NCBI GenBank assembly: GCA_040226215.1
Contig: JAVKFF010000144.1
Location: forward strand, 30,328-94,327
DNA from: JAVKFF01 sp040226215
GTDB taxonomy: Bacteria; Pseudomonadota; Alphaproteobacteria; DSM-16000; Inquilinaceae
Direction of reading: 5' to 3'
DNA length: 64,000 nt
Of the stretch, positions 51,730-60,117 are shown in pieces. Position 1 is the stretch's first letter, and the number at the start of each line of letters is the position of its first letter. The translations under genes and the position numbers were made by a program. The notes below the pieces were generated by a model that searched no databases, was not told where the DNA came from, and was given only the letters and a program-made list of their open reading frames with translations.

Positions 51730-52260
51730 CTACCAGTCGCGGACCGGCCCGGTATCGACGTGGACGAAGTCGGAGTGCGGATAGTAGCCGACGCCGCCGA
51801 CGCCCAGCGACAACGCCACCTGGCGAACGGCGCCCAGATCGCGTTCAGGGATGCGGATGTCCATCGCCTGGCCGCGCACGTGGTAAGAGTTCTGCGCCAC
51901 GCCGCCATTGCGCGCCGCCAGCATCGCGTTCGTCTCGGGCGATCGGTAGCCGCAGATGATGTGCGCGGCGTCCTGGCACGACATCGCCTGCTGGATCATC
52001 CAGACGATGTCGACCACGCCCGGGTCCATCTCCGTCACCTCGTCATTGCGCCGGTCGCGCAGGAAGACGTTGAGCTGGAACAGCGCGTCGGGGTTGTACC
52101 AGCCATCGGTGACGTAGGTCACGTCGATGGATTCCAGACGGTTCACGTCGTAGAGCCGGACGTGTCTGGTACCGGCGGTGGCAAAGGCAGCTTGGGGAAG
52201 CAGGGTGGTGCCGAGGAGGGCGGCACCGGCTGAGAGAACGGATCGACGATTGAATCGCAT
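51730..52260 (-). CDS. DUF882/YcbK-like murein DD-endopeptidase (MepK-like)
   Basis: A 176-aa peptidase of the M15 type. The Tat signal is MRFNRRSVLSAGAALLGTTL, ending near PQAAFA. The catalytic zinc motifs are ICGYRSPETNAML, SYHVRGQAMDIRIP (His and Asp, about 128-141) and SDFVHVDTGPVRDW (His). In E. coli the homologue MepK cleaves 3-3 crosslinks made by L,D-transpeptidase LdtD, whose gene is next door; here too an LdtD-like gene lies just upstream on the same strand. A short coding leader (52312-52404) may precede it. Confidence 0.9.
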   Translation of the reverse strand: MRFNRRSVLSAGAALLGTTLLPQAAFATAGTRHVRLYDVNRLESIDVTYVTDGWYNPDALFQLNVFLRDRRNDEVTEMDPGVVDIVWMIQQAMSCQDAAHIICGYRSPETNAMLAARNGGVAQNSYHVRGQAMDIRIPERDLGAVRQVALSLGVGGVGYYPHSDFVHVDTGPVRDW

Positions 52261-52311
52261 CGATGCCCCTTAGTTTCGTGGCCTAAGGTGCGTGCCGAGG
52301 GGGAACGGCGG

Positions 52312-52404
52312 TTATTCGACTTCTTCAGCGTTCCGGTTTCCCGCATCGCCGCCGGGAGAAGGCGACGACGACTTCGACAGCAACCCGACATGTCTTCGCG
52401 GCAT
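52312..52404 (-). CDS. Possible 30-aa leader peptide upstream of the MepK-like gene
   Basis: ATG at 52402-52404 has a strong ribosome site (AAGGGGGG, 5-6 nt upstream). It opens a 30-codon frame, MPRRHVGLLSKSSSPSPGGD followed by AGNRNAEEVE, that ends with TAA 51 nt before the MepK-like start codon. There is no family match that I know. The ribosome site is better than that of many real genes here. It could be a translated leader or a small protein. Confidence 0.4.
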   Translation of the reverse strand: MPRRHVGLLSKSSSPSPGGDAGNRNAEEVE

Positions 52405-52530
52405 GTGCGCCCCCCTTGATTCAGGGACCGCATCGGTTTTTTGTGGGCAAACCTTGACGGACAGAACCGTGGAATTCAAGCGATTTGTCCGCCGTTTCGA
52501 CACACGATCCGTAACGCCTGGGCTAGACGT

Positions 52531-52570
52531 GCGTGAGGCGGCCTTCCGTCACGGGAAGGCCGCCTCACGC
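52531..52570 (-). terminator. Long perfect hairpin after the L,D-transpeptidase gene
   Basis: A 17-bp perfect stem, GCGTGAGGCGGCCTTCC (52531-52547) with 52554-52570, and a 6-nt loop. It lies 24 nt past the stop codon of the minus-strand transpeptidase gene. No U-tract follows on either strand, so termination may need Rho, or the stem may protect the mRNA end. The rest of 52261-52593 holds the leader frame above and nothing else that I recognise. Confidence 0.7.
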
Positions 52571-52593
52571 CAAAGACGATCATCCGCTCGGGC

Positions 52594-54267
52594 TCAGTTC
52601 GCCAGGGCGATCTCCACCCGCTCGGGACGGATGTCGGCGATCACGCCGGCGATCATCCGGTCGAGGCCGTAGACGTCCTCGCGCAGCTGCATCACCCCGG
52701 TATCGTCGCGCCAGGCGGTGATGTAGGCCATGTGCAGCGGCATTGGTGTCACCAGGTTCACGCGCGTGGTCTGGCCTGAGGCGAGGATGCCCTCGCGCCG
52801 GGCGGCCGACCAGTTGGCGGTATCCGCCAGCAGGAAGTCGGCCAGCCACATCGGATCCTCCAGCCGCACGCAGCCCGAGGAGAACGACCGCGTCGCCCGG
52901 TAGAACAGCGAGCGGGCCGGCGTGTCGTGCAGATAGACAGAGAAGTTGTTGGCCATCATGAACTTCACCCGTCCCAGCGAGTTCCCGGGGCCCGGGTCCT
53001 GGCGCAGCATGAAGGACCGGATGCCGTTGCCTACCGAGTGCCAGTCGACGAATTGCGAGGGAACCTCCACGCGGCCCGGCGACCAGTCGGAATAGAGCCG
53101 GATGTTCTGCTGCTGCAGATAGGTGGGATCCTCAAGCAGGCGCGGCAGGAAGTCGTTCACCGCGATCGAGGTCGGCACCGTCCAGGTGGGGTTGAACTCG
53201 AGATAGGTCAGCGCCGAGGAGAACAGGGGCGTCTGCCGGTCGGCGCGGCCGACGATCACGTCCATCCGCCGCACCAGATTGCCGCCGTCGAACAGTTCCA
53301 GCTCGTAGTCGGGGATGTTGACCATCAGGTAGCGGTCGCCGAGATCGGCCGGCATCCAGCGCCAGCGCTCCATCGTCGCGATGACCTGGTCGATGCGCTC
53401 CTCCACGGTCACGTTGAGCGAGGCGTAGGTCTGCGGCCCGATCACCCCGTCGACGGCGAGACCGCGGTTTTCCTGGTAGAGCTCGACGGCGGCGACCAGC
53501 GTGTCGTCATAGACCAGCGGGTCGGCATCGGGCGTCAGTTCCGCATCGACCAGTTCGCCCGTCGCCCGCAGGCGCTCGCGCAGTTCAGGGATCATCGGGC
53601 TGGATTCACCCGGCCGCACCGTGCCGTGATTGGTCACCGTCGGCCAGCCGCCGTCCTCCGCAACGCCGCGCAACTCGGCCAGGATGTCGCGTGCCTCGAC
53701 ATAGCCCGCGTGATCGGGGGCGTAGTCAAGCAGGCGCTGACCCGGATCGCCGGCCCGGGCGACCTCGAGCACGACGTCCGGCAGCGCCATCGGCCGCCGG
53801 TCGAAGTCGAAGTCGCGACTGAGCTGTCGCGGTTCGAAGCGGCCGCGATGCACGTCGGATGCGAAGCGCGACACCGCCTGGGACAGAAGCAGGTCCGTGG
53901 CGACCCGGCCCGACAGCGTCCGGTCCTGCATCAGGCCGGCAAGTTCGTGGCTGAAATAGTCGAAGGGGCGCAGGCCCTCGTCGTCGGCGTTCTCGAGCAC
54001 GGCCAGGAGCGCGTCGACGTCCGCTTCGAAATCATCCTGTGCCGCCCAGAGCGGCGCGAAGTCGCGTGCCGCGTAAAGCTCGCGCAGCATGTCGACGTCG
54101 AGACGGACATCAGGCACGATGACGGTGACGAGGCCGTTGTCGAAGGCCTGTTCGAGAGCGGCGCTCAGCGTCCGTTCCTCGAACTGGCCGGACGTTTCGC
54201 CAAAAACAGGTGTGACGGCCGCCAGGGTCATGGCGGCCGCGCCAAGTGATACCGCGAGCCGAAGCAT
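52594..54267 (-). CDS. YcbB-type L,D-transpeptidase
   Basis: Periplasmic enzyme making 3-3 crosslinks in peptidoglycan. The 557-aa protein has a signal peptide (MLRLAVSLGAAAMTLAAVTPVFGE) and an LdtD scaffold domain at about 45-220. A peptidoglycan-binding helix bundle follows (AVELYQENRGLAVDGVIGPQTYASLN, about 252-277). The YkuD catalytic domain has YLHDTPARSLFYRATRSFSSGCVRLEDP, with the nucleophile Cys in SSGCVR. Length and order match E. coli YcbB/LdtD. It is likely co-expressed with, or at least functionally tied to, the MepK-like gene downstream. Confidence 0.94.
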   Translation of the reverse strand: MLRLAVSLGAAAMTLAAVTPVFGETSGQFEERTLSAALEQAFDNGLVTVIVPDVRLDVDMLRELYAARDFAPLWAAQDDFEADVDALLAVLENADDEGLRPFDYFSHELAGLMQDRTLSGRVATDLLLSQAVSRFASDVHRGRFEPRQLSRDFDFDRRPMALPDVVLEVARAGDPGQRLLDYAPDHAGYVEARDILAELRGVAEDGGWPTVTNHGTVRPGESSPMIPELRERLRATGELVDAELTPDADPLVYDDTLVAAVELYQENRGLAVDGVIGPQTYASLNVTVEERIDQVIATMERWRWMPADLGDRYLMVNIPDYELELFDGGNLVRRMDVIVGRADRQTPLFSSALTYLEFNPTWTVPTSIAVNDFLPRLLEDPTYLQQQNIRLYSDWSPGRVEVPSQFVDWHSVGNGIRSFMLRQDPGPGNSLGRVKFMMANNFSVYLHDTPARSLFYRATRSFSSGCVRLEDPMWLADFLLADTANWSAARREGILASGQTTRVNLVTPMPLHMAYITAWRDDTGVMQLREDVYGLDRMIAGVIADIRPERVEIALAN

Positions 54268-54300
54268 TCGTCCCTCCGCGCTTTCCCCACTCCCTACATA

Positions 54301-54330
54301 ATACTAGGTAGGTGTCGGGGAAGAGTCCAA
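54301..54330 (-). promoter_or_regulatory. Sigma-70-like promoter of the L,D-transpeptidase gene
   Basis: On the minus strand TTGGAC (54325-54330), 18 nt, TAGTAT (54301-54306), about 35 nt upstream of the start codon. The -10 lies within a small palindrome (CCTAC...GTAGG), which may be a regulatory site. Confidence 0.5.
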
Positions 54331-54385
54331 TCCTGCTCCAGCCTGAATTGCCACAAAATTGCCGTTCAGAAGCGACAATCCGTCC

Positions 54386-54415
54386 AAAAAATCAACCAAA
54401 GCAATAGTGTTTGGT
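54386..54415 (-). terminator. Weak terminator of the cold-shock protein gene
   Basis: On the minus strand ACCAAA (54410-54415 region) pairs with TTTGGT (54395-54400) around a 9-nt loop; three bases later comes a run of six T (54386-54391). The stem is short (6 bp), so efficiency is doubtful. Confidence 0.45.
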
Positions 54416-54424
54416 CAATTCCTC

Positions 54425-55027
54425 TCAGGGCAATTCAATAAAAGTCGCTTGCGGACCCTTCATGCCCGCGCGGCTCTTGAACCGGACGCGCTGATCGGAT
54501 TCGAGGCCGGCCAGCCCCGCCCGCTCCAGCACACGCCCGGAGACGAACACGTCGGGTCCGCCATCGTCCGGCCGAATGAACCCAAAGCCCTTCGAGGCAT
54601 TGAAGAACTTCACGGATCCCTCGATCGCCGGGCCGCTGTCGCCCCGCGGGCCGCCATCGCCCCTTGGTCCGCCACCGCCATTGTGAAAGCCTGACCGCTC
54701 CGGCATGACGGCGCCCTCGGCCGGCGGGCGGACATCGTAGATCACCGCGACCTGCGGGCCGCGCTGGCCGTCCGTAACCTCGCAGTCGATCTCCGAGCCG
54801 GGCTGCGGCGGCGCGAAGCCGGAACGGTCGAGTGCCGTGGCGTGCAGGAAGGCGTCCGGGCTTCCGTCACCCAGAGATATGAAGCCGAAGCCCTTGTCCG
54901 GATTGTACCATTTTACTTGGGCGCCGTTCGCGCGCCGCCCGACCATACCGGGCGCATCACCGTAAGACATGCCGTAAGACTTCCCGAGAGTTCGCCAATC
55001 ATCGTCAAGCAGACGGACCGATTGCAT
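54425..55027 (-). CDS. Protein with two cold-shock domains
   Basis: A 200-aa RNA/ssDNA-binding protein. CSD1 at about 36-95 has VKWYNPDKGFGFISLGDGSPDAFLHATAL. A Gly-rich linker follows (about 115-133, GGGGPRGDGGPRGD). CSD2 at about 134-200 has GSVKFFNASKGFGFIRPDDGGPDVFVSGRVL. Both keep the RNP1 K-G-F-G-F-I motif; RNP2 is DAFLH in the first and DVFVS in the second, so the second lacks the usual His. Doubled CSDs are typical of alphaproteobacteria. ATG at 55027 is used; a methionine at residue 20 is an alternative. The upstream gap 55028-55351 shows no gene. Confidence 0.92.
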   Translation of the reverse strand: MQSVRLLDDDWRTLGKSYGMSYGDAPGMVGRRANGAQVKWYNPDKGFGFISLGDGSPDAFLHATALDRSGFAPPQPGSEIDCEVTDGQRGPQVAVIYDVRPPAEGAVMPERSGFHNGGGGPRGDGGPRGDSGPAIEGSVKFFNASKGFGFIRPDDGGPDVFVSGRVLERAGLAGLESDQRVRFKSRAGMKGPQATFIELP

Positions 55028-55351
55028 GAACTGCTCGGACTACGTGAACGGAGCACGGCGGCCAGGAACAGACCCGCAATCGATGCCGGCTAGGGCGGTC
55101 AATCCTGTGAAATGATGCTATTGCGCGCGCATGCCTTTCATAGATGACGCCCGACTGCGATCACGCTCGCCTCCTGAGCGCGACCGGCCGGCACGTCCCG
55201 AACACCGCTAGCCTGGACCAACGGCGTCGCGCCATACCTCCGTCCGGGCCGAAAACCGCTCCGACCAGTGGTTAGTATGCCAGAAGCCCCGGCGGATCGC
55301 CAGTACCTGCCGATACCGCTTCTCGACGGCGCGATCCGGCGTCCCGCCCCC

Positions 55352-56569
55352 TTAGAGTCGCTGGCGCAGACTCTGCAGCAGGTCGGGCGAATAGTGGCCG
55401 TCGGCGGGGACGCCGATCGCCCGCTGGAAGTCGCGGATCGCGCCGATGGTGCGCGAGCCGGGGATGCCGTCCGCCGGGCCGGGGTCGAAGCCGAGCCTGG
55501 CCAGCAGTTCCTGGATCTCGCGGATCTCCTCGTAGCGCAGCGCGCGCTGACCTGGCGGCGCCTGGGCATACAGCGCCTCGCCGCCGATGAAGCGGTCGGC
55601 CAGGTGACCGATCACCAGACCGTAATAGATCGACTGGTTGTAGCGCAGGATGGTGCGGAAATTGTTGTAGACGAGGAAGGCCGCGCCCTGGTGGCCGGCC
55701 GGCAGCACGATGGAGGCCGGCAGGTCGGCCGCCGGCAGCGGCGCGCCATTGGGCAGGCTCACGCCCATCGAGGCCCATTGCGAGACCGTGCGCTGGACGT
55801 CCAGCGTCGCCTGCTCGTAAGGGAAGCCGGGCGGCAGGCGCACCTCCCTGCCCCAGCGTTCGCCGCGTTCCCAGCCATTGGCCGCCAGGTAGTTGGCGAT
55901 GGAGGCAAAAACGTCCGCCTCGCTGTTCCAGATGTCGGCGAAGCCGTTCTGGTCGTAGTCGACGGCGAACTGCAGCCAGGCGGTGGGCATGAACTGCGGC
56001 TGTCCCATGGCGCCGGCCCAGGAACCGACGAGTTGGTGTTCCGGCACGCCGCGCGCCAGCACCCGCAGCGCGTCGATCAGCTGGCTGCGAAACCCGTCGC
56101 GCTCGCGCCGCAGATAGGCGCGCGCGGCAATCGACTGGATGACCTCGTAGTCGCCCTGATAGTCGCCGAAATTGCTCTCCGCGCCCCAGATCGCCACGAT
56201 GTAGCGGCCGGGCACGCCATACTGCGCCTCCAGCCGGTCGAGCAGTGCTCCGTGCGTGCGCAGCATCTCCGTGCCGCGCGAGACCCGCGTGTCGCTGACC
56301 GCGTTGCCGAGATAGTCCCAGAAGGTGCGCACGAATTCCGGCTGGTTGCGATCGCGCTCGAGGATCTCCGGATCGAAGGTGACGTCGCGGAGTGCGGCAT
56401 CGACGACACCGGCCGGCACGCCACCGGCGATCGCCTCGGAGCGGACACCGGCGAGCCAGGCCTCGAAGGTCACGCCGTCCTGCGGCCCGTAGACCTGCGC
56501 CGAGGCCGGCGGGCTGACGCCGAGGAAAAGCCCCGTGATCAGGACCAGGGCAAGGCGCGGAAATCTCAT
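55352..56569 (-). CDS. Lytic murein transglycosylase (MltB/SltB-like) with peptidoglycan-binding domain
   Basis: Cleaves peptidoglycan glycan strands non-hydrolytically in the periplasm. The 405-aa protein has a signal peptide (MRFPRLALVLITGLFLGVSP, cleavage at ASA-QV). The SLT_3 domain shows IVAIWGAESNFGDYQGDYEV with the catalytic Glu, SWAGAMGQPQFMPTAWLQFAVD, and AANGWERGERWGREV. A C-terminal PG_binding_1 domain follows (QELLARLGFDPGPADGIPGSRTIGAIRDFQRAIG). ATG at 56569 or 56578 both fit; upstream codons do not. The enzyme complements the crosslink enzymes encoded just before it. Confidence 0.93.
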   Translation of the reverse strand: MRFPRLALVLITGLFLGVSPPASAQVYGPQDGVTFEAWLAGVRSEAIAGGVPAGVVDAALRDVTFDPEILERDRNQPEFVRTFWDYLGNAVSDTRVSRGTEMLRTHGALLDRLEAQYGVPGRYIVAIWGAESNFGDYQGDYEVIQSIAARAYLRRERDGFRSQLIDALRVLARGVPEHQLVGSWAGAMGQPQFMPTAWLQFAVDYDQNGFADIWNSEADVFASIANYLAANGWERGERWGREVRLPPGFPYEQATLDVQRTVSQWASMGVSLPNGAPLPAADLPASIVLPAGHQGAAFLVYNNFRTILRYNQSIYYGLVIGHLADRFIGGEALYAQAPPGQRALRYEEIREIQELLARLGFDPGPADGIPGSRTIGAIRDFQRAIGVPADGHYSPDLLQSLRQRL

Positions 56570-56763
56570 GATGCTCATCCAGCACGAATCCGTTGCTCGG
56601 CGGGATGGAGGGTCCGAATCGCCCCCGCCCGCCATCTTGGGGAAGTCTACCTCGACCCCGCCACCTACCTCGACCCGCCTTTCGGCGATGTCGGCGCGCC
56701 AGCGTCTCCATGGGGATCCTGACGCGGCGCGATGGACAGCTTGCCTGGAACCGTGGCACGAAC

Positions 56764-57771
56764 ATGACGATGTCTGACACGCAAGACACGCCGCCACGCG
56801 CGCTCTGGATCGACCGTCCGGGCGTGGCCAGCCTGCGCCCGGTCGAACTCCCCCCTGTCGGCCCCGCTGACGTGCTGGTCCGCAGCCGTTTCGGCGCCGT
56901 CAGCCGGGGCACCGAGGCGCTGGTCATGCAGGGCCGGGTCCCGGACAGCGAGCGCGAGCGCATGCGCTGCCCCTTCCAGGAGGGCACTTTCCCGGGGCCG
57001 GTGAAGTACGGCTACATCACCGTCGGCGTGGTGGAGACCGGTGCCTTCGGCCTGCGCGGACGGGACGTCTTCTGCCTGCACCCCCACCAGGAGCGCTTCG
57101 TGGTGCCGGCCGACGCCGTGCACGTGCTGCCCGACGGTCTGCCGCCGGAACGCGCCGTGCTCGCCGCCAACATGGAAACGGCGGTGAACGTGCTCTGGGA
57201 TGCCGAGATCGGTCCGGGCGACCGCGTGGCGGTGATCGGCGCCGGCGTCGTCGGCTGCCTTGCCGCCCGTCTCGCCGCCGCCACCCCCGGCGCCGCGGTC
57301 AGCCTGGTCGACATCGACCCCGGCAAGGCGGCTGTCGCCAAGACCCTCGACCTCGACTTCCGCTCCCCCGACAGCGCGCCCGCGGACTGCGACGTGGTGA
57401 TCCACGTCTCGGGCCATCCCGCCGGTCTCGAGACGGCGCTGACGGCCGCGGGAACCGAGGCCCGCATCGTCGAGGCGAGCTGGTTCGGCGACCACAGCGT
57501 ACCCCTGCCCCTCGGCCAGGCCTTCCACGCCCGCCGCCTGACCCTGCGGTCGAGCCAGGTCGGCCGCATTCCGCCCGGCCGCGCGCCGCGCTGGGACCAC
57601 AAGCGGCGCATGGCGCTGGCGCTAGACCTGCTGCGCGACCCGGTCTACGACGCGCTGATCACGCATGAATGCCGGTTCGACGATCTGCCGGCCGTCCTGG
57701 CGCGTATCGTTGAGCAGCCGGGCGGCGTGCTTTGCCAGCGCATCCGCTACCCCGAGGCAAGAAACAGCTGA
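56764..57771 (+). CDS. MDR-family dehydrogenase at the head of the pterin-like cluster
   Basis: A 335-aa medium-chain dehydrogenase/reductase. The N-terminal GroES-like part has VLVRSRFGAVSRGTEALVM, where the catalytic zinc cysteine of normal alcohol dehydrogenases is missing (SRGTE instead of CGSD). The Rossmann motif is VAVIGAGVVGCLAARLAAATP (about 157-177) and the acidic cofactor position SLVDIDPGKA favours NAD. It resembles BchC-like/zinc-binding dehydrogenases of unknown substrate. The start at 56764 (MTMSDTQ) or 56770 cannot be separated. The next gene begins 14 nt later. Confidence 0.82.
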   Translation: MTMSDTQDTPPRALWIDRPGVASLRPVELPPVGPADVLVRSRFGAVSRGTEALVMQGRVPDSERERMRCPFQEGTFPGPVKYGYITVGVVETGAFGLRGRDVFCLHPHQERFVVPADAVHVLPDGLPPERAVLAANMETAVNVLWDAEIGPGDRVAVIGAGVVGCLAARLAAATPGAAVSLVDIDPGKAAVAKTLDLDFRSPDSAPADCDVVIHVSGHPAGLETALTAAGTEARIVEASWFGDHSVPLPLGQAFHARRLTLRSSQVGRIPPGRAPRWDHKRRMALALDLLRDPVYDALITHECRFDDLPAVLARIVEQPGGVLCQRIRYPEARNS

Positions 57772-57785
57772 GGTCCACCCCCGAG

Positions 57786-58202
57786 ATGTACGCCCTGACC
57801 GTGCGCGACCACCTGATGATCGCCCATTCCTTCACCGGCGCGGTCTTCGGTCCGGCCCAGGCGCTGCACGGCGCCACCTTCGTCGTCGACGTGGAATTCC
57901 GCCGCCGGCAGCTCGACGGCGACAATCTCGTCGTCGACATCGGCCGCGCCGCGGCATGCCTGAAGGCGACCCTCGGCGCCTTCAACTACCGCAATCTCGA
58001 CGAACTGCCCGAATTCGCAGGCCACAACACGACGACCGAGTTCATGGCCCACGAGGTTTTCCAGCGCATGGCCGCCGCGGCGCGAAGCGGCGCTCTCGGC
58101 GTGCCGGGCGACGCGCTGGACGCCATCAAGGTCACGCTGCACGAAAGCCACGTCGCCTGGGCATCGTTCGAAGGCTCGCTGCGGGAAACGCCGGCACCGT
58201 GA
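57786..58202 (+). CDS. PTPS/QueD-fold protein lacking the canonical catalytic residues
   Basis: A 138-aa T-fold protein annotated in relatives as 6-pyruvoyl-tetrahydropterin or 6-carboxytetrahydropterin synthase. MYALTVRDHLMIAHSF gives the first zinc His (H14). ALHGATF has H28 but Ala30 where the third zinc His of HGHNY should be. The nucleophilic Cys six residues before H28 is Gly22. The catalytic Asp-His of LDHKNLD becomes Asn67-Tyr68 in FNYRNLDEL. LHESHVAW keeps the substrate-anchoring Glu120 and adds H119 and H122. So it probably binds a pteridine-like ligand but cannot use the known PTPS mechanism. Its stop overlaps the next start as GTGA. Confidence 0.85.
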   Translation: MYALTVRDHLMIAHSFTGAVFGPAQALHGATFVVDVEFRRRQLDGDNLVVDIGRAAACLKATLGAFNYRNLDELPEFAGHNTTTEFMAHEVFQRMAAAARSGALGVPGDALDAIKVTLHESHVAWASFEGSLRETPAP

Positions 58203-59245
58203 CAGCGGTTGTCCACTGGCTGCAACCCGGCGCCATCGACACGCCGACGGGCGGCTTCGTCTACAATCGCCGGATCGTCGAGGGCCTGGACCGGCCGGTC
58301 GAACTCCACGTGCTGCCGGGCGGTTTTCCCAGGCCGGACCTCGCCGATCTCGAGGCCACGGACCGGGTGCTCGCCGGCCTGCCCGACGGCGCGCTCACCG
58401 TCGTCGACGGCCTCGCCTACGGGGCGATGCCCGGCCTCGCCGCACGTCATGGCCGGCGCCTGCGCATCGTCGCGCTGGTGCACCACCCGCTTGCCGACGA
58501 GGATGAGGAGACGCGGGCCGATGCCGACGCCCTCGTCGCGGCGGAGACCGCGGCCCTGGCCGAGGCCCGCCTCGTCATCACCACCAGCGCGACGACGGCC
58601 GGCCGTCTCGCCGACTTCGGCGTGCCGCGCGGCGAGCGGCTCGCCGTCGTTCCACCCGGCGTGGACCCCGCGCCGCTCGCTCCGGCCCGCTCCGGCGGTC
58701 CCTGGCGGCTCCTCTGCGTCGCCTCGCTGACGCCGCGCAAGGACCACCGGACCCTGATCGCGGCGCTGGCGCGGCTCGGCGATCTCGACTGGAAGCTCGA
58801 CCTTGTCGGGTCCGCGACGCTGGCTCCGGCAACGGCCGAAGCGGTCAGGTCGGCCATCGCCGAGGCTGGCCTCGGCGACCGTATCGCCGTCCGGGGCGCC
58901 CTGCCTGCCGCCGACATCGGCCGGTGCTATGCCGAGGCCCACATCCATGTGCTCGCCACGCGGCATGAAGGGTTCGGCATCGTCATCCACGAGGCGGTGG
59001 CCCGTGGCCTGCCCGTCGTCTCGACCGCCGCCGGCGCCGTGCCGGAGGCTCTGCCGCCCGGCTGCGGTCTGCTGGTGCCGGTCGGCGACGCCGCCGCCTT
59101 CGCCGGGGCCCTGCGGCAGCTGATGACCGACGGCGATTGCTACGCCACGCTGCGCCGGGCCTGCGAGCGTGCGCGCGAGGGTCTGCCCGACTGGGATGCG
59201 CGGGCCCGCGAATTCGCCGCGGCACTGGCCCGCGTCGCGCCATGA
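58199..59245 (+). CDS. Family 4 glycosyltransferase of the pterin-like cluster
   Basis: A 348-aa GT-B retaining glycosyltransferase. Features: HWLQPGAIDTPTGGFVYNRRIVEGL with the acceptor-side Gly loop, ALVHHPLADEDEE, the domain-linking VVPPGVDPAPLAP, LLCVASLTPRKDHRTLIAAL, and the nucleotide-sugar EX7E motif in RHEGFGIVIHEAVARGLPVVSTAAGAVPE (about 257-284). GTG at 58199 overlaps the previous stop by 4 nt, so the start is firm. Donor and acceptor are unknown; the setting suggests a pterin or small-molecule acceptor. Confidence 0.88.
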   Translation: MTAVVHWLQPGAIDTPTGGFVYNRRIVEGLDRPVELHVLPGGFPRPDLADLEATDRVLAGLPDGALTVVDGLAYGAMPGLAARHGRRLRIVALVHHPLADEDEETRADADALVAAETAALAEARLVITTSATTAGRLADFGVPRGERLAVVPPGVDPAPLAPARSGGPWRLLCVASLTPRKDHRTLIAALARLGDLDWKLDLVGSATLAPATAEAVRSAIAEAGLGDRIAVRGALPAADIGRCYAEAHIHVLATRHEGFGIVIHEAVARGLPVVSTAAGAVPEALPPGCGLLVPVGDAAAFAGALRQLMTDGDCYATLRRACERAREGLPDWDARAREFAAALARVAP

Positions 59246-60045
59246 GCTTCGCCGAAGACTGGCTCTCGCTGCGCGAACGCTTCGACCGTGCCGCCCGCTC
59301 TCCCCTGCTGATCGACAGGCTCGCGCAGCGACAGTGGTCACCGGACGGGATCACCGTCGTCGACCTCGGCGCCGGCACTGGCCAGCTGATGCACCACCTG
59401 GCGCCACGCCTGCCCGCCCGGCAGACCTGGCGGCTGCTCGACGGCGACCGGAGCCTGCTCGCCGCCGCCGCCGCGCGCACGCCGCCCCGTCCTGTCGCGC
59501 ATGTCGAGACACTCCAGGCCGATCTCGCGCCGGCGGATCTGGGCGAGCTTTGCGCGGACGCCGACCTCGTGGTCACCACCGCCTTCCTCGATCTCGTCTC
59601 CGCCGCATGGCTCGACCGGCTCGCCCGGGCGCTGGCCCGGCGCCGGATCCCCTTCTACGCCGCACTGTCGGTCGATGGCCGCCAGCGCTGGTCGCCGCCC
59701 GATCCGCTGGACGAGGCCATCGAGGCGGCGTTTGCCGCCGACCAGCGGCGCGACAAGGGCTTCGGACCGGCGCTCGGCGTCGCGGCGCCCGACGCGGCTG
59801 CGGCCGCGTTCCGCGGACAGGGCTACGAGGTGCTGGACGCGCGCAGCGACTGGCATGTCGACACGGCGGAGCAGGCCATGCTCCAGTCCTGCCTCGCTTT
59901 CCAGGCGGAGGTGGCGCGGCATGTCGGCGTCGCGGGGTGCCGCGACTGGCTGGCGCGGCGCACCGACCAGATCGAAGGCGGGAGAGCCTCCCTCGTCGTC
60001 GGCCATCGCGACCTGCTCGCCCTGCCCAGACCGACCCCCTCCTAG
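59242..60045 (+). CDS. Class I SAM-dependent methyltransferase of the pterin-like cluster
   Basis: A 267-aa protein with a SAM-binding fold: ITVVDLGAGTGQLMHHLAPRL (motif I, about 35-55), WRLLDGDRSLLAAA, LQADLAPADLGELCADADLVVTTAFLDLVS. The second half includes DARSDWHVDTAEQAMLQSCLAFQAEVARH. The start ATG overlaps the glycosyltransferase stop (ATGA). The stop codon lies inside the long hairpin at 60043-60105. Acceptor unknown. Confidence 0.87.
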   Translation: MSFAEDWLSLRERFDRAARSPLLIDRLAQRQWSPDGITVVDLGAGTGQLMHHLAPRLPARQTWRLLDGDRSLLAAAAARTPPRPVAHVETLQADLAPADLGELCADADLVVTTAFLDLVSAAWLDRLARALARRRIPFYAALSVDGRQRWSPPDPLDEAIEAAFAADQRRDKGFGPALGVAAPDAAAAAFRGQGYEVLDARSDWHVDTAEQAMLQSCLAFQAEVARHVGVAGCRDWLARRTDQIEGGRASLVVGHRDLLALPRPTPS

Positions 60046-60105
60046 ACAGGATCACGGTTTGACGGAGCCGACATCGGCTCCGTCAAGCCGTGTGAATCCT
60101 GTCTA
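60043..60105. terminator. Long nested hairpin at the end of the methyltransferase gene
   Basis: TAGACAGGAT (60043-60052) pairs with ATCCTGTCTA (60096-60105). CACGG (60053-60057) pairs with CCGTG (60088-60092). TTGACGGAGCCGA (60059-60071) pairs with TCGGCTCCGTCAA (60074-60086). In all about 28 bp with one 3-nt bulge. The stop TAG of the upstream gene is the first triplet of the left arm. Confidence 0.65.
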
Positions 60106-60117
60106 CTATCAATCGAT

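Noticed and set aside
60049..60054. GGATCA, a minus-strand TGATCC
   Set aside because: No -10-like sequence at 17-18 nt; it is part of a hairpin arm.
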